DNA from: Heterocephalus glaber
Lineage: Eukaryota; Chordata; Mammalia; Rodentia; Bathyergidae
DNA length: 64,000 nucleotides
Assembly: GCF_000247695.1 (NCBI RefSeq)
Contig: NW_004624732.1
Coordinates: forward strand, 45,533,793 to 45,597,792
Direction of reading: 5' to 3'
This document shows positions 45,727 to 56,676 of the stretch, piece by piece; position 1 is the stretch's first letter; every line of letters starts with the position of its first letter. The notes under the pieces were generated by a model that ran no database searches, was not told where the DNA came from, and saw only the letters and a list, made by a program, of their open reading frames with translations. A program made the position numbers and the translations under genes.

Positions 45727-46362
45727 GACAGAGAAGAATAGATGTTTATGTTTTCTTGTGTCCTGGGAAGTCTGTTCATGGCCTCTTGATTCTACACCCT
45801 CTTTTGCAAAGCCATTGAAAGCACACCTTATTGTAGGAGGAGCAGCCACATGATGTGTGGAGAATGTCACTAGACCAGACCAAAAGGACTGGGTCCAACA
45901 GACCCTGTAGCTAAGCTGTGCACTGGGTGTGAGGCTGCCTAACAAAAAGGCTCTGTACAAATCCCGGTGGGGGAGCTAGTGACTCATTGAATTAATCAGA
46001 TTTCTATGCTGGGGAATCTGAATTGAAGTTTCACAGAGAAAGAACTTGAACATATATAGGACAAAAGTAAGCATGAAACTGTAATAAGCCAAATATAAGT
46101 AAACAATGTATAAAGTGAAGTTCAGTTATAAGAAAAATAAACTAATCATTGGTGCTGGCAAAAGAAGTAGAGACTAGTTGATTTATATTAGTGTCACAGA
46201 TCTACAGTGCTCAAGGGAAATGAGCTAGGCTAACTCACAGTCTAACTAACTTCTAAAAATCTGTCCGAACTGTTCCTATTATAATTACACTTACTATTCT
46301 TCACATGAGTCCCCTTCTAGGTCCCCTTGTGAACTGGATATGCAAATGATATTCCAATTTCT
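45727..46362. other. unassigned DNA, GC-richer at 45760-46020
   Basis: Bases 45760-46020 could belong to an unidentified LTR, since composition and length would fit. I cannot name a family. The 90-codon minus frame here has no recognisable feature. Confidence 0.35.
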
Positions 46363-46465
46363 CTACTCTCTTCTTTCATTTTTCTCTTCTTTCTTCTTCT
46401 ACTTCCCTTCCTCCCTTCCTCCTCTTCTTCCTTCCTTCTTTCCTTTCTATCTCTTTTTTCCTTTG
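46363..46465 (+). repeat. CT-rich pyrimidine tract
   Basis: TTCTTC/CTTC/CCTT repeats flanking the left side of an antisense SINE. A shorter CTTT run resumes at 46550-46572. Confidence 0.9.
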
Positions 46466-46547
46466 TTTTTTGGTACCAGGGATTGAAAAATGGGGTCCTT
46501 GCGCTTGTGCAGCAGGCATTGAAACCACTGAGCTAAATCCCCGGCCC
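46466..46547 (-). mobile_element. ID-type SINE, antisense
   Basis: TTTTTTGGTACCAGGGATTG ... CACTGAGCTAAATCCCCGGC: reverse B box then reverse A box. Inserted within the pyrimidine tract, so a target-site duplication cannot be resolved. Confidence 0.9.
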
Positions 46548-46572
46548 ACTATTTCTTTCTTTCCTTCCTTGT

Positions 46573-47029
46573 GGTTGTCCCTGTTGCCTTCTCCTCTTTA
46601 TTCTTTTCTGTTCTCTTTATTTCTTAGGTAATTAGTCAACATTAATTATTTAACATTAACATTTGTTGTGCAGTAATTAAAACAAAATAATACAAGCTTG
46701 TTTTATATTTAACATTTATATTAAATATGTATATTTATGCATATAAACAAATTATATAACAAAAATACATCAACACAATAGCCACTAAATAAATATTGAT
46801 TGACTATAGTTGATTTATTTAATATTTTGTGCAAATTTGTACTTTCTAAATTGCTGTTATCATTTTTCAATAAATATTTATTCAACATTAGTAGTCCTAA
46901 CCATCATTGCTTAACCCAAGATATTCCTCCCAATGTGAAACAGTGGGTGGCATTTCTGATATCATTCCAGTTATCCATGCTATGTGATAAATTTCATGGT
47001 ATAAAGGAACAATTATCAGTTCTGTTTTC
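46573..47029. other. unassigned AT-rich DNA
   Basis: An 85-codon plus-strand frame (46800-47057) has no recognisable feature. Confidence 0.4.
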
Positions 47030-47375
47030 CATAGCTTCAAAGGTTAGTTGTGCTTAGCCTTGCAGCTTTTTCTCAGAGTTTTCTTGTTTATTAGTGGTGG
47101 AAGTGGCTTCTGTCATATGAGAAGTATATGCATCTACAGGCCTGGAACCTGGTGGGGGACATTCCTTGAGATATAAGGGCATCTTGACTTCTCTTTAGTC
47201 TGTTCAGCATGAAATTTACTGTCAAGCCAGAGCTGTTCCTGGGATCTCAAGGCTTCAAGGGCTTGTGCCATCATCCAGATTGCTGGGCACAATAAAGCTG
47301 CCTTTTATTTTCAAAACTCAGAACTCATGTAGCAAGTCATTAATCACATCCCATCTTCAGTGGGAGGGGACTTAG
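47030..47375 (+). mobile_element. possible solo LTR, family unknown
   Basis: GC-richer block with 'ggcctggaacctggtggggg', a poly(A) signal in 'gcacaataaagctgcctttt' and a downstream GT-poor tail, a 3'-LTR-like arrangement. There is no matching second copy in the window and no clear TG...CA ends. Speculative. Confidence 0.3.
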
Positions 47376-48602
47376 ACTATACATCTTGATAGTAGTTGTG
47401 TCAAAATATCTGTGGACATGTCTTAAAAACGCCACAAAGGAAGTCATATTTTCAATATCAAGTTGTAAAATGGGCAGCAAGGTTAACAAGAAGGTGACCA
47501 TCTGGGCCAGTTTGCTGGGATATGGATGCTTCCTGGCATGTAAAATGTTTAATGCTGCTAGGAAAGTTCTGGATAAACTTAGAAGAACTGACTACCATAA
47601 CATTATTTTACAACACAGAAAATAAGAATGTGACACACAAAAATCTTAAGTCTTCATTATGAAAGACCATTTAAAACCTACTGTAGTATATTTCATAGAA
47701 AGCTACAAAAGAGAAAAACTTTCTAAAAAGAGCATTTCCTGGTCAAATAGACTAATAACATTGTCTCCTGCCTAAAGACTTAGGTAATTAAGTCCAGTAT
47801 CTCACAAATATCTTTGATCACCAAATATTTCTTTCCCATGTAAACTTGTTAAATGAAATGTATTTTGAAGAAAGGTGAACTAAATACAAGGAAACAATAC
47901 CATAAATCTATATTTGTTCAATATAAAGTTATTAATATGGAAATATCTTTAAGGATCAAAAGTTAAAGAGTACAGTATTTTTGAACATGTGTGTGTTGTA
48001 TGTGTCCTGCCTTACTAATTTGATTTTAGGTATACAAATATTATATTAATTCAGTTAGAAATCAAAGTTAAGTCATAGATTTCCAGAAATAGAGCCAATT
48101 TTGTTTTAAATAAAATAAAGTAACAGACACCCAAGCTTAAATTATCTAGCTAAATGTCTGTGTGGGGAAGTTCACACATCCTCCACACTTTCTGTTTCAC
48201 TCTAATAAGAACCATTAGTCTTCTCATTCTTTTGAATATGAAATTCACCTGCTGTGGAAAAATATAAGACTATTCTATTTTCTTCTATAAAATACAAAGC
48301 CCCTTTTCAAAATCATAGTATGCTTTTTAATGTCATTTTTCATTAAGGAAGATCAGTCAGCATAAGGTTTAATAATTTTCTCAATTCTATTTCCTGAAAT
48401 TTATTAATGAAAATTAAGAATTATTTTTAATTACAATGATACCAAATTCGGGGATGGAGATAATGTAAATAACCATATGATTTTTCTTTCTGGTTTAACA
48501 CAGTGTAATTGTAGCCGTTGGAAGCCCTTAAAAAAACCAAAACAAGACTTAGCAGTTCTGGAATTGAAATGCCATATGGCTATACAATGTCTAAGCATGG
48601 AG
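47376..48602. other. unassigned AT-rich DNA
   Basis: A 79-codon frame at 47386-47625 is not recognised. Otherwise no feature. Confidence 0.4.
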
Positions 48603-48770
48603 AATTAGAACATGGATTTTTGAAGTGTAGTTCTGGGGTTACTGTGCTGTGTGATTTGAATCTCTAAAACTTCAGATTTCTCATATATAAAATAGAGGAT
48701 GATTTTTATACTACTTTTGAAGTGTACAGATAAAAGAAAGTAGTATGTGTGCAAGTATATTTGAAGAATA
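48603..48770 (+). repeat. MIR SINE remnant
   Basis: 'gtgatttgaatctctaaaac', then 'ttcagatttctcatatataa' and 'aaatagaggatga', following the MIR order 'cctcagtttcctcatctgtaaaatggggat'. Confidence 0.6.
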
Positions 48771-48854
48771 ATATATATTACTGCCATGATCAGGAATCAA
48801 TTTGGATCCAAAAAATATGCCGCTCCTTCTGACAGAAATTGTCAGCAGTCATTA

Positions 48855-49030
48855 AGTATTTTGTCATAGCCTGGTCTTATGCTAAACACTCCATAATTTA
48901 ATTCTAACAGCAATTCTTTTAAGATGGGATATCTCTTTCATTTTACAGTTGATTAAACTGAGGATCACAGTTATGAAGGCATTTTCCAAGACCACACATT
49001 TAAAGAAGAGGAAGGAAATGTGTATGTTTT
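48855..49030 (-). repeat. MIR SINE remnant, antisense
   Basis: 'ctctttcattttacagttga', 'ttaaactgaggatcacagtt' and 'tttccaagaccacacattta' match reverse MIR ('cattttacagatgaggaaactgaggc ... caaggtcacacagc'). Confidence 0.8.
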
Positions 49031-49194
49031 TTTGGCACTGTCAAATAATATTCCAGGCATCACAAAAAATAGATTTTGCCCTTGGTCTTATTAAGTTCTT
49101 AAATATCTAGTGAAATTGAACTAAAATATATTCTTATGCAACATTTATAGCTATTTTTATTAGATGTATGATTAATTTAATAGCAGCTTCCTTT

Positions 49195-49385
49195 TAATTG
49201 AGCAGAAGTATTCGTCAGGCCTTGTGTGGGAATCTTTTCATGCATTATTTCATTCAACCTTCTAACCAAGAAAACACCACTATTATTACACAGGTAAGTA
49301 AACTAATACTCAATCTGGTTAAATAATTGCCTCAATAGGTGATACTTAGTGTCAATACTATACATTGCACCTAGGTTCCTATGTT
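49195..49385 (-). repeat. MIR SINE remnant, antisense
   Basis: 'catgcattatttcattcaac', 'actattattacacaggtaag', 'gttaaataattgcctcaata' follow the reverse MIR order. This is a second MIR only about 170 bases from the previous one, same orientation. Confidence 0.7.
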
Positions 49386-49651
49386 ACTGATTTTATGTGA
49401 TGTACTATGTTTTACATTCTACACAACATTTAAAGCACATTTGTACTGAGTTACTGAAATTCTGGACAATATTTCTTCCAGTACACCAAACTTTTAAAAA
49501 AATAATAACCAAATCATCTATTGAGCAAGTGTTGTGAATATAAAATCTTGAAATCTAAGCTTTCCTTCTGTCTTTAGTGGTTTCTCAGCAGTTCACCAGC
49601 AGGTCTGTCAGGTACTGTCAATAGATGATGGCCCAATAAAATCAATGGAGA

Positions 49652-49743
49652 GGGCCAGGGGTTTACCTCATTGGTGCCGCTGTCTACTTCACAAGCACAA
49701 GGGTCTGAGTTTGATCCTTGGTACAAAAAAAAAAAAAAACAAC
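49652..49743 (+). mobile_element. ID-type SINE, diverged
   Basis: 'gggccaggggtttacctcat' (A box mutated) ... 'ctgagtttgatccttggtac' then a poly(A) tail. CAATGGAGA duplicated at 49643-49651 and 49744-49752. Confidence 0.88.
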
Positions 49744-50032
49744 CAATGGAGATTCTCAAAAAAGGAATACAATCCATCCAAATGGCTGCTTTGAGTTTCC
49801 ATACCTAAAACTACTGGTATGACTCTTTTTCTGTAATGATAACTAGAATGAAACTTTTAATTTGTCCTCTCAACATAAGTCCCACTGGGAATAAAAAAAG
49901 AGTTTAAAATTATGGAAGAGGTTAAGTTTTATCTCACGGAATTCCTGAGTTTCCATATTAGTTGTCATTGCAAAAATTCACTGTCTCATTTTCTTTGTGC
50001 TACTTTCATAAAACACATGCATGATCATTAAT

Positions 50033-50521
50033 GTGATTCTCAACTTGAGTTGAGTAAGGACCTCTGAGAAGATTAATAAAGGTCTACCTGTGTCTGTGTG
50101 GATGTTTGATATGTAGTACACAAATTCAGAATGGAAGACACACCCTGGTTGTGGGTGGCATCAATTGACAGGCTTTTAGCCTGGATAGACTAAAAAGGGA
50201 AAGAAGAAGGAAGACTTCCTTTTTTCTTCTTTGAAGATTTGATCTTTGTCATTGCCCTTGGTTACTTTTCTTCAGTTCCTTCAGTTTTCCAGCACAGACT
50301 TTCAACTTTCCAATGCAGACTTTTGACTTTAACTAGAGTCACACTAGACTCTGAAGTTAGCTCCAGGCCTTCAAACTTGCATGCAGATGGCCATTCTGTA
50401 GTATTCCATCCTTGATTCTATAGGCAGCCATTGGAAGCTTACCCAGTAAATCCCTCATTTAATCATTTATATGTATACATGAACGTTAAATCTGTTCCTT
50501 TAGTGAAACTTGACTAATATA
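50033..50521 (+). mobile_element. LTR-type element, ERVL/MaLR-like, family uncertain
   Basis: Begins 'gattctcaacttgagttgag' and ends 'tagtgaaacttgactaatat', the usual ends of a mammalian LTR class whose last bases read 'gaaccctgactaata'. The interior contains 'gcctggatagactaaaaagg' and several 'ttcaactttccaatgcagac' pyrimidine phrases typical of that class. Confidence 0.5.
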
Positions 50522-50559
50522 ACATGGGTCTGGATAATTCTCAAATAATAATAACTATT

Positions 50560-50815
50560 CATTACACTTTAGAGATGAGAAGTCCAAGATAAAGGTGCCA
50601 GCAGGTTCAGTGTCTGGTCAGGTAGGCTTGCTATTTTCTTATTTGATGGAAGAGCAAAAGAGCCCTCTCTGAAGATCTTATAAATGGCTCTTCATGCCAT
50701 CTCTATGTCTTTATGACATAATCACCTTCTGAATGATCCCCCTCATAATACTATAGTATTGGACATTAAGTCTCAGCAAATGAATTTGGGAAGACATATC
50801 ATTGCTTTCAGTATT
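50560..50815 (-). mobile_element. MLT1-like LTR fragment, antisense
   Basis: 'gagaagtccaagataaaggt', 'gccagcaggttcagtgtctg', 'aatgaatttgggaagacata' match the reverse MLT1-type order ('gaagtccaagatcaaggtgc ... cagcaaatgaattttggg'). Confidence 0.7.
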
Positions 50816-51269
50816 TTTCACTGATAATTGCTCTTTTGGTACAGCTTGGCAGTCTAAAACTTTTTACCTAAAATTTTTAAATGACAAATCAAAAATTAAA
50901 TATTGACTAATCCATTTGGGTAATGTTTTTGGAAAGCACAAGCTTGTTAATACTAAAGTGAGTAAAAAATAGTAAAATTATTTTCCAAATATAGAAAAAA
51001 TAAGCAGAAAGGAAACAGAGATCACACTTGTCTATGTGAAATTCAATTTTACGCCTTGAATGTTACTGGTTATTGTAATGTGAAACCACAGTTACTAAAA
51101 CTACAGAACACAGTAATCAGAATAGTCATCGAAAATACAACCCTTGGATAACAAGAAAGAAATGCCCATTTGGGGGAAAGTTTGGGGCTACAGAGAACAC
51201 AAATTCTGCCTCATTTTCTGCTTTTTGCATTTTTATTCACTGTGGGGGTTTTTTCTTCCTTTTACTATA
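50816..51269. other. unassigned AT-rich DNA
   Basis: No recognisable gene or repeat. Confidence 0.45.
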
Positions 51270-51281
51270 AGAAAAGTAGAA

Positions 51282-51388
51282 GTTTCAGGCCAGGGATTTA
51301 GCCCAGTGGTTCCGCCGCCTGCTTGCAAGTGCAAGGTCCTGAGTTTGACCCCAGGTATCAAAACAAAACAAAATGAACAAACAAAAGA
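51282..51388 (+). mobile_element. ID-type SINE with AAAAC tail
   Basis: 'ggccagggatttagcccagt', 'ggttccgccgcctgcttgca', 'ctgagtttgaccccaggtat' and an AAAAC-rich tail. A perfect 12-base duplication AGAAAAGTAGAA sits at 51270-51281 and 51389-51400. Confidence 0.92.
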
Positions 51389-51439
51389 GAAAAGTAGAAA
51401 GTACTTCTACCATCCACTGAAAGGCAACAAAATGCCACA

Positions 51440-51620
51440 GATAGTTTCTTTTTCCTTTCATTTAATTATTACAATTATCTGAGTTAGATGATATTATGTA
51501 ACAATACCAATTTTACCATGAAAGAATTGAGAGTGAGAAAAATTAAGGACATTTACCAAGGTAACACAGCTTGTAATGTTAAACGTGGGACTTGAAATTT
51601 TACCTGGCATTGATTTTACT
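51440..51620 (-). repeat. MIR SINE remnant, antisense
   Basis: 'aataccaattttaccatgaa', 'aggacatttaccaaggtaac', 'acagcttgtaatgttaaacg', 'tgggacttgaaattttac' match reverse MIR in order. Confidence 0.75.
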
Positions 51621-51730
51621 ACTCAACATTTTCAAGGGAATCAGGTATCACAAATTAAACTGATCAAAATTTTTCAGAGACTGGCTTAACTGTACATATG
51701 CATGAAAACAGCAAGTATATAAGTGTTTGT

Positions 51731-51753
51731 ACACACACACACACACACACACA
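51731..51753 (+). repeat. (CA)n microsatellite
   Basis: Eleven uninterrupted AC units. Confidence 0.97.
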
Positions 51754-53667
51754 TATGCATGCGTTTTACATAGTTCTTATGCTTTTGTATGTATTGAGAA
51801 ACAGAAGTATTTATGCTTTTCTTCCATAGATTCATGGCTTTTCAGAAGCATGAGATTATGTGCTCCAATTCACAATCAAGCTTTCTGGAGAAATTTTAGA
51901 AAGTTAAGAGTGGGTGATGCAAACTACTGAGGAAAGAAAGCAAAATATATCCATGGGAGACACATAAGAAAGAGAAATGGAGCTACGGACAACATCTGTG
52001 GAAATGTAAAGGGGTCCTGTGTGGAAAGGTAGCAAACTCTCTGCTAGTAGCTTTTACTTACTAGAATTTCCTATAGATTTAATATTTATACGAATGAAAT
52101 AATTTGAAGGCCCAAGCATTTATATTTTAGAGACATTTAAAGAGAGACAGTATAGATTGGTTAAAAGAAAGTTAAGCAAAAATAGATTTCTAGAAATAAT
52201 TATCACATATGGGATTCTTCCTATGCCAGTTTAATTTGAGAAACTGTGTTTATAGGTATCAGAGTCAGGGTTTCTCTATACAGCAATCCTTATAGCTCTC
52301 TTAATGATCAGTCCCTACCAGTATCACTAAATTCAAATGTCCTAATATTTATTTGCAAATGTGTGTACTGGGGTCTTGTCATATTTTTTATTCCCCTAGT
52401 TGAAAACTAAAATTGATCTATTTCTGGTTTTGCTTTACTTTGCTTTTTTCATATCTATCATCTAAAATATTCACAATATCCCTTGAAAATATCATTACAC
52501 AATACAGTTGGAAAAGGGATTGTTTGGCATTTTTCTCTGTTCCTTTTTCTCTCCTTTGAACTTCAATCTGCTATTTTTGATAACAAGTCTATTTTTGATA
52601 ACAGAAAGAGAGCTAAAGGGATCAGCCAAGCAAGCTTATTTACAAGTGACTCTTGTAAAGTCACTTTATTATCTCAACCTTGCATATTTAGGTGGATCCT
52701 TTCTCTAATGGCACATTCCTGGATTATTCAGTTTGCCCCTCTTTCCTGGGGGCTTCTCTGTTTGTGACTGCACTTATGTTTATTTTACATAGCCTTTTCC
52801 ACTTAGAGCTCCATAACATCTTTCATAACATCAATTTCAAAAGGCTCCAGCCACGTCAATTTTCCTTTGCGTGGCCTATGTTCTGTCCATTGGAAATTCT
52901 CACATGTCTTCTACCCAAGTAAACTCTGGAATCTAGGCATATCCCAGATTTCTACCTCGTGATCAAGTATTACTTTCAGTGTTTTGGGGATACCCCACTA
53001 CTTTGTGTCACCCAACAATAAGGAAAATATTTAATGGCTTCTGAAGATTCCATTGAACACCCATCCTTACGTTTGTAGATGAGGTAATATTCTTCTGTCC
53101 CTTTGATTACAGGTACTCACAGTATGGCAAAGACCCTGTAAAGAAATTTCTTTTTGTTCCCATGCCCCTTTACACTCTGAACTTCCAGAATGGGGTAAAA
53201 AACTGTAAAGCTAGATCCTGACTTTTTTCCACTACATACTTTTTCTTTTCTGTTGGGACGCATTTTATGTCAATATTGTACCAATACTAATACCTATTTT
53301 ATAGGTACTACTCTTGAACCTAAAGTTGAAAGCATTAAATTTTTACAGTATATTATACAAAGAAACTCACTTCAGAGCAATCAAAAAAATTTTCAAAGTT
53401 TTCATAAGATTCTGGTCCACTTGAATTTTTCCAAAAAATTCCAAGAAATTCAAGTCTACTGGGTTCCCATAAGCTAAAATTGATAGACCTTGACAAATGG
53501 AAGACTCAAAGGCATCTCAGGTGAACTTTATTTCCTAGAACATTATATTTCTTCACTTTAGGATTGGGTTTTATCCACTGTTCTGGAGACACATTAAGGA
53601 TAGGGAGTATGGTTTTAAAATTTCCGTATCACATACTTCAGCACTATTAGTGTCATCTAGTAAATAT
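51754..53667. other. unassigned DNA with a short tandem duplication
   Basis: CTATTTTTGATAACA is repeated in tandem at about 52571-52603. Overlapping plus-strand frames at 52483-52922 (66-94 codons) have no recognisable domain. No repeat family named. Confidence 0.4.
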
Positions 53668-53679
53668 AACAAATAATTG

Positions 53680-54803
53680 CTTGAAAACCTCAGTTTCATG
53701 AGATCTAGCATAAAGAATCAACAAGTAGGATCTCTTCTTATTAAAAAGTTTTTGCACAGCAAGAGAAACCACCAACAGCATGAAGAGACAAGCCATAATG
53801 TAGGAAAAAATTTTCACCAGCTGTTCCTCAGACAAAGGTCTACTATGTAGAATATACAAAGAACTTTAAAAAATTAGATCTCCCAAATTTGAAGACCAAT
53901 CCAAAAATGGGCATCTGAAATGAACAGACATTTCTCAAAGAAGTATAAACAGCAAATAAACATGAAAAAATGTTCAACATCATGGGTCATTCCAGATATG
54001 CAAATGAAAACAAAGCTGAGATTCTACCTCAACCCAGAAAGAATGCCTGCTATCAAGAAATCAACCAATAACAAATTCTGGCAGCACTGTGGGGAAAAAG
54101 CAACACTGCTCCACTGTTGGTGGGAGTGTATACTGGTGGAACCATTGTGGAAATTAGCATGGAAATACCTCAAAGAACTAGGACTGGAAGTCCCATTTGG
54201 CCTAGCTATTCCTCTGCTGGGTATCTTCCCAAAAGAATTAAAAGCATCATACCACAGTGATATATGTGCACCCATGTTCATAGCAGCAGTTTGTCATAGC
54301 TAAAACTTGGAAACAGCCCAATTGCCCATTAAATGGAGACTGGATAAAGATAATGTTTTGGTTTTTGTTTTTTTTAATGGAGTACTACTGAGCCATAAAC
54401 AATGAAAAATTAGAGACATTTATAGCTAAATGGATGCACATTGAGGTGATACTCTTAAGTGAAATAACTAGGACACACGTGTAAATACCAAATAGGTGTG
54501 GTGTGAGAAACTGAAAGTGTAAATAAACATCAAAAAGCATAATAGATATTGTGAAATAGGAAGAAAAATTCCAAAGGGGAAAGGGAAATGGGAGGGGTTG
54601 GGGAATGGAAAGAAGGGACTGGAACTAATATGAGAAAATGAAAACAAAGTCTTCATAACCAGGGAGGAGTGGAGGGGTTGAAGGGAGGGCAGGGGAATGG
54701 GGAAAAATAAGAACCAAGATACATTATGTAAAGGTATAAATTTCCAATGATGGATGTTACTATATTCTATACCTAAAATGTAGCAATGAAATTAATTTAA
54801 AAA
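53680..54803 (+). mobile_element. L1 LINE, 5'-truncated copy with TSD
   Basis: A cleanly bounded insertion: AACAAATAATTG at 53668-53679 and 54804-54815. It carries the end of ORF2 and the 3' UTR. The 127-codon frame at 53920-54303 is the ORF2p C-terminus, with 'MNRHFSKKY', 'MPAIKKSTNNKFWQHCGEK' and 'LLHCWWEC', the conserved C-terminal cysteine/histidine-rich segment. It then runs to a premature stop in 'PMFIAAVCHS'. The 3' UTR has a G-rich polypurine tract (54576-54700) and ends at 'ctaaaatgtagcaatgaaat' plus an A-rich tail. Confidence 0.95.
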
Positions 54804-54815
54804 AACAAATAATTG

Positions 54816-56261
54816 TTCAAACAAATCAAATAATAATAAAACACCACCTACTCAGAAACAAAGAATATTTATCTCTCTGCTGTGAGTGCATTACATGTAA
54901 TATATAGCATTAATGTAATGATCAGGAGCAAGAGAATTATCTTTTATTCCTAAATCTGGCATTTCCCAAGAGTATAATCACTGAGCACTTCTTGATGTAT
55001 TTTTCAATTCTCAGTAAATCCCCTTTACACTTTTCCACCACCACGATTCTCTACTCAAATCAGCTTTTTTCCTTTACAGAGTGGAAGATAGAAGTATTCA
55101 GCACAAACTGTCAGATTCCTTTGCAGACATCTGCTAATTTCTTACACCAATAAGAGGACCAATACAAAGGAATTTTGCTTTGCAAGAGATAGGCTCAATG
55201 TAAGGAAATAAACAGCTTATTTTACAGTTTTAAAATTTTAGTATTGCATTAAAATTGGAAAATTTGAGCTAAAAGCCACAGAGGCAAATAAGACTACATA
55301 AAAAAATCAAGGTACAAGAGATTATTTCTGGAAATGTAGAATGGGATTATATTTGATCAAATGGCAAGGGAAGAAAATGAATGAGGATTCAAGCAGGAAT
55401 AAAGGGAGACAAGTGCCAGAGAATGAGTACAACTGATTATCATTTTGGGACAAGTGTCAGAGACACAATCTAGGGCACAGGTGGATTTAGTAGAAAACAG
55501 AGAGGCCGGAACATGGGCTGGCCTCCTATGTTAAATCCTAGGAAGCTTGATTCCCCATATAGAGCCACAACAATGAGGGAGATCACTGAGTCTGGGATCA
55601 CAGAGAGCAGTTCAACATGATCCCTAGTACTACAATGTGGGGTAGAGAAAAGTTACTTTTTGAGTTTCTAGAGAGAAATCCTCCAGCAGGCCTCACAGTT
55701 GAGACAGAAAACGTTGAGGGCTTAGGGGTGCTCTAAAAACTGAGGCAACCAGAGGAATTTCTGTTAATTCGGTAGCTGCAATAGAGACAGAAGCTTAGGC
55801 TCAAAGACTGCAGCATAAACACCATATGCGGTGGGGAACTTGACAATGCATCCTTTCACAATGCCAGGGTTGGCACCTCAATCTTCTTGGAACGTAGGTC
55901 ATGCCTAGTAAAAACAATACAAGAGCAAGGAGGGATGTTGAACTGATTGTGCACTGACCCACTTTTAACCTGGAGATGGTTCAGTTCTAGGATTAAATTT
56001 TTATTACTACTAACTCCCCCCCAAATAAATTAATAGCTGTATTATAAAGATAATGCATTTAAACACTTTACACTTGAACTGTGCATACTGATAAAAATAT
56101 GAAATCATCTTGCCCATTGCTTTGGCTATGGCATTTTCCAGTCTCCATGATTATGTTTCTTCATACACTGGAAGAAGACATAATTCGAGTGATTTTAGAT
56201 GCCTGAATAATTGTTAATAACCTCCTCCTTTTACGCTCCCAAATGTCTCACTTATGGTTAT
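54816..56261. other. unassigned DNA
   Basis: Bases 55440-55960 are GC-richer, with isolated CpGs, and match no repeat I can name. No coding frame of note. Confidence 0.4.
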
Positions 56262-56676
56262 TGTTATGGTTTAGATCTACAATGTTCCAAAATATTATCC
56301 TGTGTTCAGAAATGGAGCTTTTGAAAGGTGACTGGGTCATAGAGGCAGGCCATACTAATCATTGTGTTAACCCACTGATGAGTTCATAGCTGAACTCCTA
56401 AGGAGTTGTGGCCTGGTTGAAGAGGTGGATCCCTAACCTAGAAGGATGTATCCTTCTCCATGACTCTCCCTCTCCCTCTCTCTCTCCCTATCTCTCCCCC
56501 TTTCTGGCTGACAGACTGAAGAGGTTTCTCCTGCCAGCCACGTACATTCATTACACCATTTCTGCCTTGGAGCCAGCCAAACATGAACTGAATCCTCTGA
56601 AAATCACAACTGAAAATACACCTGTCCCACTTTAAATTGCAAGTGTAGGGTTTTCCAGCAACAGAAAAACTAATAT
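56262..56676 (+). mobile_element. MaLR-type solo LTR (MST/MLT1-like)
   Basis: Begins TGTTATGGTTTAGATCTACA; contains 'aaaggtgactgggtcataga', 'taacccactgatgagttcat' and 'gccttggagccagccaaaca'; ends 'gcaacagaaaaactaatat'. A CT-rich microsatellite occupies about 56458-56505. Confidence 0.85.

Noticed and set aside
53920..54303. Functional 127-residue protein
   Set aside because: It is a truncated ORF2p C-terminus in a 5'-truncated L1 with no promoter or enzyme domains.
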